Shown here: positions 8,110-15,687 of the stretch, in pieces
How the letters are laid out: the number at the start of each line of letters is the position of its first letter
Numbering within the stretch: position 1 is the first letter of the stretch
Source of the DNA: Betaproteobacteria bacterium
Lineage (GTDB): Bacteria > Pseudomonadota > Gammaproteobacteria > Burkholderiales > Thiobacillaceae
DNA length: 38,861 nt
Direction: 5' to 3'
NCBI GenBank assembly: GCA_020049415.1
Contig: JAIFKV010000207.1
Coordinates: 1 to 38,861, forward strand
Translations under genes and position numbers: made by a program
The notes under the pieces: generated by a model
Database searches by the model: none
The model's input: the letters and a program-made list of their open reading frames with translations, nothing else
What the model was told of the DNA's origin: nothing

Positions 8110-9186
8110 ATGCAGATTGGCATTGTCAAAGAAATCAAGGATCACGAATACCGCGTTGCCGCGACCCCGGCCGGGGTGGCCGCGCTGGTCGCGGCGGGGC
8201 ATCGTGTTCGCGTTGAAAGTCGGGCGGGCGCGGCAATCGGCTACGCGGATGCGGCATATCAGGCCGCCGGGGCGGAATTGACCGATACCGAGGGGGTTTA
8301 TCGCGCCGACCTGATTTTCAAGGTGAAAGAACCACAAGCAGCGGAAGTCGCGCTTCTGCGTCCCGGGCAATGGTTGTTCTGCTATTTGCATCTCGCGGCG
8401 GCGCCCGGTTTGGCGGCCGAGTTGATGCGCGGCGGAGTCAATGCCGTTGCTTTCGAAACCGTGCTCGACGCGGCTGGCCGCACCCCCTTGCTGGCGCCGA
8501 TGTCTGAAATCGCCGGTCGTTTGGCGATTCAGGCCGGCATGCAGGCGCTGGAAATGAAAAACGGCGGGCGTGGCGTGCTGCTTTCCGGCGTGCCCGGCGT
8601 GCCGCCGGGGAAGGTGTGCATTCTCGGTGGTGGCGTCGTCGCGGCCAATGCCGCTCGTATCGCCATCGGCATCGGCGCCGATGTCACCTTGCTCGACCTC
8701 GATGCAAACCGCCTGCGCGCTTTCGATGTGCAATATGGCGGACGCCTGAAAACGCGCTATTCCAATGCCGCCAACATCGGCGAATGTGTGGTGGACGCTG
8801 ATCTGGTGGTCGGCGCGGCGTATGTGCTGGGTCGCCGCGCACCGCGATTGTTGACGCGTGAATTGATTCGGTCGATGCCCGCCGGCGCGGCTTTGGTCGA
8901 TGTCGCGATCGACCAGGGCGGCATCAGCGAAACGTCACATGCGACGACGCATAGCGCACCTTTCTACATTGAAGAAAACGTCGTGCACTACTGCGTCGCC
9001 AACATGCCCGGCGCGGTGGCGCGCACCGCCAGTCTGGCGCTGGCGGAAGCCACTCTGCCCTATTTGTTGAAGCTGGCGGCGAATGCAGACGCCGCGCTGA
9101 AGGCAGATGCCGGCTTCGCCGCCGGCTTGAATATCAGCGCCGGCCGCGTTGTACATCCGGGGCTGGCGGTGGATCTGGGGTTCTGA
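8110..9186 (+). CDS. ald: Alanine dehydrogenase
   Basis: A NAD-dependent alanine dehydrogenase (L-alanine to pyruvate plus ammonium) of 358 residues, slightly shorter than the usual 370. It begins with the family's MQIGIVKEIKDHEYRVAATP. The substrate-binding Lys sits in FKVKEPQ (about residue 72) and the catalytic His in YLHLAA (about residue 94). A glycine-rich NAD site VCILGGGVVAANAARIAIG follows near residue 172. The frame has a GTG (8107) directly before the ATG (8110); I prefer the ATG because of the purine run AAGGGGGG just upstream and the family start. It lies 30 bases after ispD and may be co-transcribed. Transhydrogenase alpha-subunit relatives share the fold, but the length and motifs favour Ald. 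Confidence 0.9.
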   Translation: MQIGIVKEIKDHEYRVAATPAGVAALVAAGHRVRVESRAGAAIGYADAAYQAAGAELTDTEGVYRADLIFKVKEPQAAEVALLRPGQWLFCYLHLAAAPGLAAELMRGGVNAVAFETVLDAAGRTPLLAPMSEIAGRLAIQAGMQALEMKNGGRGVLLSGVPGVPPGKVCILGGGVVAANAARIAIGIGADVTLLDLDANRLRAFDVQYGGRLKTRYSNAANIGECVVDADLVVGAAYVLGRRAPRLLTRELIRSMPAGAALVDVAIDQGGISETSHATTHSAPFYIEENVVHYCVANMPGAVARTASLALAEATLPYLLKLAANADAALKADAGFAAGLNISAGRVVHPGLAVDLGF

Positions 9187-9225
9187 TCACCCTGAACAAC
9201 CTGATGTCTCATGCGCAGAATCATC

Positions 9226-9247
9226 GAAGGGTGGATAAACACAGCGC
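9226..9247 (+). repeat. Degenerate AGGATGG-type repeat
   Basis: GAAGGGTGGATAAACACAGC resembles the left arm of the inverted repeat at 28869-28888 (AGGATGGATAAAGCGCAGCG), differing mainly by one substitution early and one small gap. It is a plausible decayed copy of the same dispersed family, lying between ald and the CDGSH gene. Confidence 0.35.
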
Positions 9248-9314
9248 ATTCTCCTTGTTTAATCCTGTCGAATACGCCGAGCATTTTGCTTTTGCCGCCC
9301 CATGCCAGGCAGGC

Positions 9315-9353
9315 TGATAGTATTATCCGCTACCCGACAATTTTGGTCGGGTA
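9315..9353 (+). promoter_or_regulatory. Extended -10 promoter with IscR type 1-like operator
   Basis: A perfect 8-bp inverted repeat, TACCCGAC (9331-9338) and GTCGGGTA (9346-9353), is separated by AATTTTG. Compared with the E. coli IscR type 1 consensus as I recall it (25 positions, half-sites ATASYYGACT and AGTCRRSTAT around RWWWY), the stretch 9330-9354 agrees at 22 of 25. It starts immediately downstream of a possible extended -10 element, TGATAGTAT (9315-9323), so a bound repressor would cover the transcription start. The ATG of the CDGSH Fe-S protein is 20 bases further on. Control of an Fe-S protein gene by an Fe-S-sensing Rrf2 regulator is biologically sensible; no iscR gene is in the window. 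Confidence 0.6.
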
Positions 9354-9372
9354 TTAACCAGAGGATTAAAAA

Positions 9373-9612
9373 ATGAGTGAACCCGTTGTCGCAGGCAAGG
9401 ACCCGATCGAAGCCAATCTGGAAGCAGGTCAATATTATTGGTGCAGTTGCGGCCGCTCGAAAAACCAACCCTTCTGCGATGGCTCGCATGCCGGCACCGA
9501 TTTCAAGCCGATGCCGTTCAAAGTCGAAACGTTGACCCAGGTCTGGTTGTGTACCTGCAAGCATTCCGCCAATCCGCCTTACTGCGATGGTGCGCATGAG
9601 TTGCTCGATTGA
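9373..9612 (+). CDS. Double CDGSH iron-sulfur domain protein
   Basis: A 79-residue protein with two mitoNEET-type CDGSH motifs. The first is C24-x-C26...C35-D-G-S-H39 and the second is C60-x-C62...C71-D-G-A-H75. Each three-Cys one-His set is expected to bind a [2Fe-2S] cluster that can be redox-active or transferable. The second motif has Ala in place of Ser, a common variant. AGAGGA precedes the ATG by about eight bases. The gene stands alone, with its own candidate promoter and an IscR-like palindrome upstream and a hairpin downstream, suggesting an independently regulated single-gene unit. Exact function in bacteria is unsettled; Fe-S storage, transfer or redox sensing are the usual proposals. 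Confidence 0.92.
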   Translation: MSEPVVAGKDPIEANLEAGQYYWCSCGRSKNQPFCDGSHAGTDFKPMPFKVETLTQVWLCTCKHSANPPYCDGAHELLD

Positions 9613-9620
9613 TCGTGTTC

Positions 9621-9648
9621 TGCCGTGTCGAACCAGGCCGACATGGCA
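9621..9648 (+). terminator. Candidate terminator hairpin after the CDGSH gene
   Basis: TGCCGTGTCG and CGACATGGCA pair over ten positions (one G-U) around an 8-base loop, nine bases after the stop codon. No clear T-tract follows, so it may act with Rho or only stabilise the mRNA end. Confidence 0.45.
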
Positions 9649-9678
9649 ATAGACGTGCCGATTTAACTGTTTTCGACG

Positions 9679-9708
9679 TTGTCCGCGCCCTTGCGGGTGG
9701 CGGATAAT
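9679..9708 (+). promoter_or_regulatory. Candidate sigma-70 promoter for the rnf operon
   Basis: TTGTCC (9679-9684) and GATAAT (9703-9708) are separated by 18 bases and lie about 23 bases before the rnfA ATG. GCGGGT (9693-9698) and ACCCGC (9720-9725) form an inverted repeat across the -10 and leader, which might be an operator; this last point is speculative. No good Shine-Dalgarno sequence precedes rnfA. Confidence 0.45.
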
Positions 9709-9730
9709 TGCGGCGAAAAACCCGCCCCTC

Positions 9731-10306
9731 ATGGAAAACTACCTTCTTCTCCTCATCGGCACGGTGTTCGTGAACAACATCGTCTTGTCGAAAATTCTTG
9801 GCCTGTGCCCGTTCATGGGGGTTTCGCGCAAGCTGGAAACCGCCATCAGCATGGGGGCGGCGACGACTTTCGTGCTCACCCTGGCCTCCGGCGCGAGCTA
9901 TTTGATCGACACTTATCTACTTGGCCAGGAACTGTCCTATTTGCGCACCTTGTCATTCATCGTGGTGATCGCCGGCATCGTCGGGTTTACCGAGATGTTT
10001 ATCAAGAAAACCTCGCCGGTGCTGTTTCGCGTGCTGGGCATTTACCTGCCGCTGATTACCACCAATTGCGCGGTGCTCGGCATTCCGCTGTTGAATGTGC
10101 GTGAACAACACAATTTCATCGAATCCCTGTTTTACGGTCTCGGCGGCGCGCTCGGCTTCAGTCTGGTTCTGGTGTTGTTCGCCGCGATGCGCGAGCGCCT
10201 GGAAGCCGCCGATGCACCCACGCCGTTCAAAGGCGTCAGTATCGCCATGATTACCGCCGGCCTGATGAGTTTGGCGTTCATGGGTTTCGCCGGATTGATC
10301 CGCTAG
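9731..10306 (+). CDS. rnfA: Rnf electron transport complex subunit A
   Basis: A 191-residue integral membrane protein of the Rnf (Rsx) complex, which couples ferredoxin:NAD+ electron transfer to ion movement or, as Rsx in E. coli, keeps SoxR reduced. It has about six hydrophobic segments. The signatures [18 protein letters not shown] (residues 16-33) and [17 protein letters not shown] (about 109-125) carry the Cys residues that, in RnfA/E and NqrD/E structures, bind a [2Fe-2S] cluster at the subunit interface. It opens the operon rnfA-B-C-D-G-E-nth, and its TAG stop overlaps the GTG start of rnfB by one base. Confidence 0.95.
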   Translation: MENYLLLLIGTVFVNNIVLSKILGLCPFMGVSRKLETAISMGAATTFVLTLASGASYLIDTYLLGQELSYLRTLSFIVVIAGIVGFTEMFIKKTSPVLFRVLGIYLPLITTNCAVLGIPLLNVREQHNFIESLFYGLGGALGFSLVLVLFAAMRERLEAADAPTPFKGVSIAMITAGLMSLAFMGFAGLIR

Positions 10307-10854
10307 TGATTACCGCGATTTTCGTCATGGCGGCAATCGGCCTGCTGCTCGGCGGCATCCTCGGCTGGGCGTCGATCAAATTTCGCGTTGAAGATGATCC
10401 GCTGGTGGAAAAGATTGATGCCATTCTGCCGCAAACGCAATGCGGCCAATGTGGCTTTCCCGGCTGCAAACCGTATGCCGAAGCGATCGCAAAAGGGGAG
10501 GCTGACATCAATCAATGTCCCCCGGGTGGCGCCGAAGGCGTCAAACGCCTGGCGGAACTGCTCGGCGTTGAAGCCAAACCGTTGGGTGAAGGTCTGGAGC
10601 CGAAACCCAAATCAGTCGCGGTGATCGACGAAAACACCTGCATTGGTTGCACTTTGTGCATCCAGGCCTGCCCGGTCGATGCCATTGTCGGCGCGGCCAA
10701 ACAGATGCATGTCATCGTTGCTTCGCAATGTACTGGTTGCGAACTCTGTCTGCCGCCGTGCCCGGTCGATTGCATCAGCATGCAAGTCATCAAGGAAGAT
10801 GTGCTGACCTGGAAATGGCGTTATCCGATCCACATGATGAAGCGCGCGGCATGA
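10306..10854 (+). CDS. rnfB: Rnf electron transport complex subunit B
   Basis: A 182-residue iron-sulfur subunit. One N-terminal membrane helix (residues 3-22) is followed by the RnfB four-Cys cluster motif C46-x2-C49-x4-C54-x16-C71. Two ferredoxin-type [4Fe-4S] motifs follow: C112-x2-C115-x2-C118-x3-C122 and C142-x2-C145-x2-C148-x3-C152. It is thought to accept electrons and pass them to the membrane subunits. It starts at GTG, overlapping the rnfA stop by one base, which implies translational coupling. Length matches short gammaproteobacterial-type RnfB, without the extra ferredoxin domains of some other Rnf B subunits. Confidence 0.95.
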   Translation: MITAIFVMAAIGLLLGGILGWASIKFRVEDDPLVEKIDAILPQTQCGQCGFPGCKPYAEAIAKGEADINQCPPGGAEGVKRLAELLGVEAKPLGEGLEPKPKSVAVIDENTCIGCTLCIQACPVDAIVGAAKQMHVIVASQCTGCELCLPPCPVDCISMQVIKEDVLTWKWRYPIHMMKRAA

Positions 10855-10864
10855 GTTTGAAGCG

Positions 10865-12511
10865 ATGAGTCGAAAACTGTTCACCTTCAACGGCGGCGTG
10901 CATCCGGACGGCCACAAGGCGGTATCGAACGCGACGCCGATTCGCGCCATGTCCCTGCTGCCGCATTATGTGGTGCCGATGCGGCAACACATCGGTGCGC
11001 CGGCGCGGCCGATGGTCTCGATCGGCGATCAGGTGTTGCGCGGCCAGATGATCGGCGCGGCGGAAGGCTATGTTTCCACTGCCGTGCATGCACCGACTTC
11101 CGGCCGCGTCGTCGCCATCGATGCGCGCGCGGTGCCGCATCCTTCCGGTTTGTTCGACCTGGCGGTGGTGATTGAAGCCGATGGCGAAGATCAAGCGCTG
11201 GAATTTCAGCCGCTCGATTGGCGCAATCTCGACCCTTCCGCACTGCGCAATCGGATTCGTGACATGGGCCTGGCCGGCCTCGGCGGCGCGGTGTTCCCGA
11301 GTTTCATCAAGCTGAATCCAGGTGCGCAAAAAATTCATACCTTGATTCTCAACGGCGCTGAATGTGAACCCTGGATTACCTGCGACGACCGTTTGATGCG
11401 CGAGCGTGCGGCGGAAATCGTGCGCGGCATCGAAGTCATGCGGCATGCGTTGGGCTGCCGGACAACGCTGATCGGCATCGAGGACAACAAACCCGAAGCC
11501 CTGGCGGCGATGCGCGCGGCTGTGCCGGCGGATATGGAAGTTGTCTCGGTGCCGACGCTGTATCCCGGTGGCGGCGGCAAACAACTCACGTACACCCTGA
11601 CCGGCGTGGAAACGCCGACTGGCGGCCGTTCCACCGATGTCGGCATCCAGGTTTTCAATATGGGCACCGCATACAGTCTTTATCGCTCGGTCGAGTTGGG
11701 CGAGCCGTTGATTTCGCGGGTTGTTACGGTCACCGGCCATGTCGCTCAGGCTGGCAATTTCGATGTTCGCATCGGCACGCCGCTGAAAGACCTGCTGGCG
11801 GCGGCGGGCGGCGCGCTGCCGGGGGCGAGCGGTGAAATCGTCGGCGGCCCGATGATGGGTTTCGATCTGATGGACAGCGCCGCGCCTGTGACCAAGGCGG
11901 TGAACTGCCTGATCGTGAAGAATCCAAAACTGTTTCCGACCAAGCCGATCGAGTTGTCGTGCATCCGCTGCGGTGAATGCGCGCGCGCCTGTCCGGCCGA
12001 TCTGCAACCGTTCGAGATGTACTGGTATAGCCGGGCGAAAGATTTTGGCCGCGCGCAAAGCTACAACCTGTTCGATTGCATCGAATGCGGTTGCTGTTCA
12101 TTCGTTTGCCCGAGTCACATTCCGCTGGTCGATTATTTCCGCTTTGCCAAGGCGGAAATCTGGGAACGCGAACGGGAGAAATACAGCGCCGATCAGGCGC
12201 GTATCCGACACGAATTCAAGACCTTCCGGCTGGAGCGGGAGAAACAGGAAAAGGCGGATAAATTCGCCAAAGCGGCGGAAAAGTCACGCGAAGCCGCCGC
12301 CAGCGGCGCTGATGTAGTCGCCGATCCGGATGCGGAGAAGAAGAAGGCGATCTTGCAGGCGGCGCTGGAACGCGCCAAGAAAGCGAAAGAAGCCGTCACG
12401 CCGAAAAACACCGATAACCTGCCGCCGATGGTGCAAAAAGAAATTGATGAAATCGAAGCGCGCCGCAGCAAGGTCGAGGGAAACACCGAATCACAGGCGA
12501 GACATGAGTAA
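10865..12511 (+). CDS. rnfC: Rnf electron transport complex subunit C
   Basis: A 548-residue peripheral subunit carrying the NADH/FMN site and two [4Fe-4S] clusters. The N-terminal part contains a barrel-sandwich segment (residues 45-105), then GLGGAVFPSFIKL (138-150) and NGAECEPWITCDDRLM (163-178), which form the Complex I 51-kDa-like FMN/NADH fold. Cluster ligands are C366, C369, C372, C376 and C405, C408, C411, C415. The C-terminal 110 residues are charged and helical, rich in Lys/Glu/Ala, a variable tail typical of the family. It begins ten bases after rnfB. It ends in TAA at 12511, after which the operon is unusually loose (see 12512-12631). Confidence 0.95.
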   Translation: MSRKLFTFNGGVHPDGHKAVSNATPIRAMSLLPHYVVPMRQHIGAPARPMVSIGDQVLRGQMIGAAEGYVSTAVHAPTSGRVVAIDARAVPHPSGLFDLAVVIEADGEDQALEFQPLDWRNLDPSALRNRIRDMGLAGLGGAVFPSFIKLNPGAQKIHTLILNGAECEPWITCDDRLMRERAAEIVRGIEVMRHALGCRTTLIGIEDNKPEALAAMRAAVPADMEVVSVPTLYPGGGGKQLTYTLTGVETPTGGRSTDVGIQVFNMGTAYSLYRSVELGEPLISRVVTVTGHVAQAGNFDVRIGTPLKDLLAAAGGALPGASGEIVGGPMMGFDLMDSAAPVTKAVNCLIVKNPKLFPTKPIELSCIRCGECARACPADLQPFEMYWYSRAKDFGRAQSYNLFDCIECGCCSFVCPSHIPLVDYFRFAKAEIWEREREKYSADQARIRHEFKTFRLEREKQEKADKFAKAAEKSREAAASGADVVADPDAEKKKAILQAALERAKKAKEAVTPKNTDNLPPMVQKEIDEIEARRSKVEGNTESQARHE

Positions 12512-12635
12512 AACTTCTTATTTAACGGCGCGCCTTGACGGCTCACGTCGGCATCCAGCCGGCCGGCGCCGATGGACATTACGACATTACTTAACTGGAC
12601 TCCGGCGGTCGCCGGGGCTGCGGTGGTTTGAATGA
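12504..12635 (+). other. Non-canonical rnfC-rnfD junction with two small overlapping ORFs
   Basis: Every other rnf junction here overlaps or is within about ten bases, but rnfC and rnfD are separated by 120. Two small frames fill the gap. One of 43 codons (12504-12635) starts at an ATG inside the end of rnfC and stops at a TGA overlapping the rnfD start, so it could couple translation; its Arg-rich product looks like a shadow frame. Another of 19 codons (12571-12630) reads MDITTLLNWTPAVAGAAVV, which resembles the start of a membrane protein cut off by a stop. Neither can be called a gene. The segment may be a leader, a decayed gene remnant, or simple spacer. Confidence 0.3.
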
Positions 12636-13681
12636 TCGGCTCGCCTTACATCTTTGGCCGAAACTCCACCTCGCTGGTCATGCTCAAGGTCATGCTCGCG
12701 CTGATTCCCGGCATTGCCGCGCATGCCTGGTTTTTCGGCCCCGGCATCTGGGTCAGTCTGCTGTTGTGCAGCGCTTTCGCGCTGGGCTTTGAAACCTTGA
12801 TCCTGTTGCTGCGCGGCCTGCCGCTGAAACCGTTCCTGAGCGATAACTCGGCGCTGCTGACCGCTTGGCTGCTGGCTTTGTCGTTGCCGACGCTGGCGCC
12901 TTGGTGGCTTTACGCCGTCGGCATGTTGTTTGCCATTGTGGTGGCCAAGCAACTGTATGGCGGTATCGGCCAGAACCTGTTCAATCCGGCGATGGTCGGC
13001 TATGCGGCGTTGATCGTCAGTTTTCCCGTCTATATGACGCAATGGCCGGCGCCGATCGCTCTCGCCGACCACGCCCTGACTATTGTCGATGCATTCGATG
13101 TGGTCTTCGCCGGGCAGGGGGCGATCAGCCCGGATGCCTATACCTCGGCCACTGTGCTGGATACCTGGAAAACCCAGGTGCGCCTGGGTACGCCGGTCGA
13201 GACCATTCTGGCGCAACCGATGTTCGGCTGGGCGGGCGGCTTGGCTGGCAGACTCGGCGGCCAGGAAATCGTCGCTCTGATGTATTTCGTTGGCGGTTTG
13301 GCGCTGCTGAGCATTCGGTTGATTACCTGGCATATCCCGCTCGCTTTCCTCATCGGCGTAGCGGCCACTGCGGGGGTACTGCACCTGATCGACCCGACGC
13401 AACATGCCAGCCCGCTGCTGCACCTGCTTTCCGGCGGCGTCATGCTGGGGGCGTTCTTCATCGCTACAGACCCGGTCTCGGCCGCCTCGACGCCGCGCGG
13501 CAAACTGATCTATGCCGTCATGGCCGGTTTTCTGGTTGCCATCATTCGCGCTTTCGGCAGCTATCCGGATGGCGTTGCCTTTGCGGTTTTGTTGATGAAC
13601 ATGTGCGTCCCGTTCATTGATCACTTCACCCAGCCACGGGTGTTTGGCCATACCAGGACAGCGGCAAAGGACGCCAAATGA
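12632..13681 (+). CDS. rnfD: Rnf electron transport complex subunit D
   Basis: A 349-residue integral membrane subunit of the NqrB/RnfD family with eight to ten hydrophobic segments. The N-terminal GSPYIFGRNSTSLVMLKVM block and NLFNPAMVGYA (about residues 115-125) are typical. The periplasmic loop segment DAYTSATVLDTW has T174, the probable site of covalent FMN attachment, and GAFFIATDPVSAAST marks the later conserved helix. The start is fixed by an in-frame TGA directly upstream (12629-12631). No strong ribosome binding site is seen, which makes coupling to an upstream small ORF possible. It overlaps rnfG by four bases. Confidence 0.95.
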   Translation: MIGSPYIFGRNSTSLVMLKVMLALIPGIAAHAWFFGPGIWVSLLLCSAFALGFETLILLLRGLPLKPFLSDNSALLTAWLLALSLPTLAPWWLYAVGMLFAIVVAKQLYGGIGQNLFNPAMVGYAALIVSFPVYMTQWPAPIALADHALTIVDAFDVVFAGQGAISPDAYTSATVLDTWKTQVRLGTPVETILAQPMFGWAGGLAGRLGGQEIVALMYFVGGLALLSIRLITWHIPLAFLIGVAATAGVLHLIDPTQHASPLLHLLSGGVMLGAFFIATDPVSAASTPRGKLIYAVMAGFLVAIIRAFGSYPDGVAFAVLLMNMCVPFIDHFTQPRVFGHTRTAAKDAK

Positions 13682-14328
13682 TGAGTCCGGCGCTGCGTGA
13701 AACTGTTTCGACCGCGCTCACTTTGCTGCTTTTTTCGGTGATTGGGGCGGGCTTGCTGTCTGGCGCGTATACGTTGACGCGGCCCACCATCGCGCACAGC
13801 GAACAAGTCGAGAAGCTTGCGCTGGTGGCGCAAACCTTGCCGCCCGGCAGTTTTGATAACGACCTCATCGGCGATGCGCTTGCGTTGCCGGCGAATGCCC
13901 AGCTGGGGCTGAAGCGCCCGGGTTTCGCCTACGTCGCACGCAAGCAGCAGGTGGCCAATGCGGTTGTGCTCGAAGCCATCGCACCGGATGGCTATGCCGG
14001 CGAAATTCGTCTGCTGATCGGTATTCAAGCCGACGGGCGTATCTCCGGCGTACGGGTCACCGGGCATACGGAAACCCCCGGTCTGGGCGATTACATCGAA
14101 ATCGGGCGGAATCCGTGGATCAATCAATTCAACGCCAAAAGCCTCGCCAATCCGCCCGATGCGGCTTGGAAAGTGCGCAAGGATGGTGGCGCTTTCGATT
14201 ACCTCGCCGGCGCCACGGTAACCCCGCGCGCGATCATCAAGGCGGTCAACCGGGCGCTGCATTACTTCGAGAACAACAAGGCGCGATTGCTTGCGCCGGT
14301 GAAGATCAACCGCGCCGAGGAGAAATAA
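13678..14328 (+). CDS. rnfG: Rnf electron transport complex subunit G
   Basis: A 216-residue subunit with one N-terminal membrane anchor (residues 13-33) and a periplasmic FMN-binding domain. The motif FDYLAGATVTPRAI places the flavinylated Thr at T180; the preceding residue is Ala where Ser is more usual (SGAT). HTETPGLGD (130-138) is the other hallmark of the domain. FMN attachment at such sites is normally done by ApbE, whose gene is not in this window. The start ATG overlaps the rnfD stop (ATGATG against TGA), indicating coupling. Two tandem ATGs are present; the first is used here. Confidence 0.95.
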   Translation: MMSPALRETVSTALTLLLFSVIGAGLLSGAYTLTRPTIAHSEQVEKLALVAQTLPPGSFDNDLIGDALALPANAQLGLKRPGFAYVARKQQVANAVVLEAIAPDGYAGEIRLLIGIQADGRISGVRVTGHTETPGLGDYIEIGRNPWINQFNAKSLANPPDAAWKVRKDGGAFDYLAGATVTPRAIIKAVNRALHYFENNKARLLAPVKINRAEEK

Positions 14329-14329
14329 C

Positions 14330-15046
14330 ATGTCCAACTCTGACGCAGCCCTGACGCCTGGTCAGGTTGAAACAACGCCCGCCGGCAAAGGTCTGATGTC
14401 GCAGGAAACGCGGGACATCATCGTCAATGGCCTTTGGACGCAGAACCCCGGCATCGTGCAGTTGCTGGGACTGTGTCCGTTGCTGGCGATCAGCAACAAT
14501 GTTGTCAACGCGCTTTCCCTTGGCCTGGCGACGACTTTGGTGATGGCGGTGGCGAGTGGTTCAGTCGCGTTGGTGCGCAATTTCATCCCGCATGAAATCC
14601 GTATTCCCGCCTTTGTGCTGATCATCGCCGCGCTGGTCACTATCGTGGAACTGGCGATGCACGCCTGGGTGCCGGCGCTGTATATCGTGCTCGGGGTGTT
14701 TCTTCCGCTGATCACCACCAATTGCATCGTGCTGGCGCGGGTTGAAGCGTTCGCGTCGAAGCGTTCCACTGCGCATTCCATCCTTGATGCCAGCATGATG
14801 GGGCTGGGGTTGACCGCTGTGCTGGTGGTGCTCGGCGGGATGCGTGAAGCGATCGGCAAAGGCACGCTGTTTTCCGGCATCGATCTGATGCTCGGCCCGG
14901 TCGCCAAGGATTGGGTGATTCCGCTGGCGCATGATTACAGTGGTTTTCTGCTGGCAGTGCTGCCGCCCGGCGCTTTTATTGGTTTGGGTCTGCTGATCGC
15001 GTTGCGTAATCGAATGCAGATGCGGGATGGCGGTCGCGGCGGGTAA
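14330..15046 (+). CDS. rnfE: Rnf electron transport complex subunit E
   Basis: A 238-residue membrane subunit homologous to RnfA, with about six helices. NPGIVQLLGLCPLLAIS (about residues 39-55) and [18 protein letters not shown] (about 124-141) hold the Cys residues expected to share a [2Fe-2S] cluster with RnfA. The ATG at 14330 follows GAGGAG and gives a 22-residue polar N-terminal extension compared with the usual start near MSQETRDII (ATG at 14396). The upstream ATG has the better ribosome binding site, so I keep it. It ends nine bases before nth, the same order as in E. coli rsxABCDGE-nth. Confidence 0.95.
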   Translation: MSNSDAALTPGQVETTPAGKGLMSQETRDIIVNGLWTQNPGIVQLLGLCPLLAISNNVVNALSLGLATTLVMAVASGSVALVRNFIPHEIRIPAFVLIIAALVTIVELAMHAWVPALYIVLGVFLPLITTNCIVLARVEAFASKRSTAHSILDASMMGLGLTAVLVVLGGMREAIGKGTLFSGIDLMLGPVAKDWVIPLAHDYSGFLLAVLPPGAFIGLGLLIALRNRMQMRDGGRGG

Positions 15047-15054
15047 AAATTGCC

Positions 15055-15687
15055 ATGAACGCAACTCGCCGCCGTGAAATCTTCGAACGCCTCAAGGCCG
15101 CCAATCCGCAACCGACCACCGAACTCGTGCATCGCTCTGCTTTCGAGCTGTTGATTGCGGTGATGCTGTCGGCGCAAGCCACCGATAAAAGCGTCAACCT
15201 TGCCACCGCGACGCTATTCCCGCTGGCGGATACACCGGAAAAGATGCTGTCGCTGGGTGAAGACGGCGTTAAAGCCCACATCCGCAGCATCGGCCTGTAC
15301 CCGACGAAAACAAAAAATGTCCTCGCCACCTGCCAGATCCTGCTCGACAAGCATGCCGGTGAAGTGCCGCGCGATCGGGTTTCGCTGGAGGCTTTGCCTG
15401 GGGTTGGTCGCAAGACCGCCAACGTGGTGCTCAACACCGCGTTTGGTGAACCGACCATCGCCGTCGATACGCACATTTTCCGTGTCGCCAATCGCACCGG
15501 ATTGGCGCCGGGGAAAACCGTCGAGGAAGTCGAGCAGAAACTGCTGCGCAATGTGCCGGTCGAATTTCGACTTGACGCCCATCACTGGCTGATTCTGCAT
15601 GGCCGCTATATCTGCAAGGCGCGCAAGCCGGAATGCGCGGCTTGTCCGATCCGCGATCTGTGCGATTTCAAGGCCAAGACGACGTGA
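15055..15687 (+). CDS. nth: Endonuclease III
   Basis: A 210-residue bifunctional DNA glycosylase/AP lyase that removes oxidised pyrimidines. The helix-hairpin-helix LPGVGRKTANVVL (residues 114-126) contains the catalytic K120, and the second catalytic residue is D138 in VDTHIFRV. The [4Fe-4S] cluster is bound by C187, C194, C197 and C203. Its place at the end of the rnf operon is widely conserved, plausibly because both depend on Fe-S and redox state. The stop TGA overlaps a GTG that probably starts the following FIST gene. Confidence 0.96.
   Translation: MNATRRREIFERLKAANPQPTTELVHRSAFELLIAVMLSAQATDKSVNLATATLFPLADTPEKMLSLGEDGVKAHIRSIGLYPTKTKNVLATCQILLDKHAGEVPRDRVSLEALPGVGRKTANVVLNTAFGEPTIAVDTHIFRVANRTGLAPGKTVEEVEQKLLRNVPVEFRLDAHHWLILHGRYICKARKPECAACPIRDLCDFKAKTT

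Noticed and set aside
7390-8733. 447-codon minus-strand ORF opposite ispD and ald
   Set aside because: It spans two well-supported genes in antisense and is rich in Arg, His and Gln, typical of shadow frames.
10790-12058. 422-codon minus-strand ORF opposite rnfB and rnfC
   Set aside because: Antisense to rnfC, whose Fe-S motifs are unambiguous; His/Arg-rich composition.
12587-13651. 354-codon minus-strand ORF opposite rnfD
   Set aside because: Highly polar, Gln/Arg-rich shadow of a membrane protein gene.
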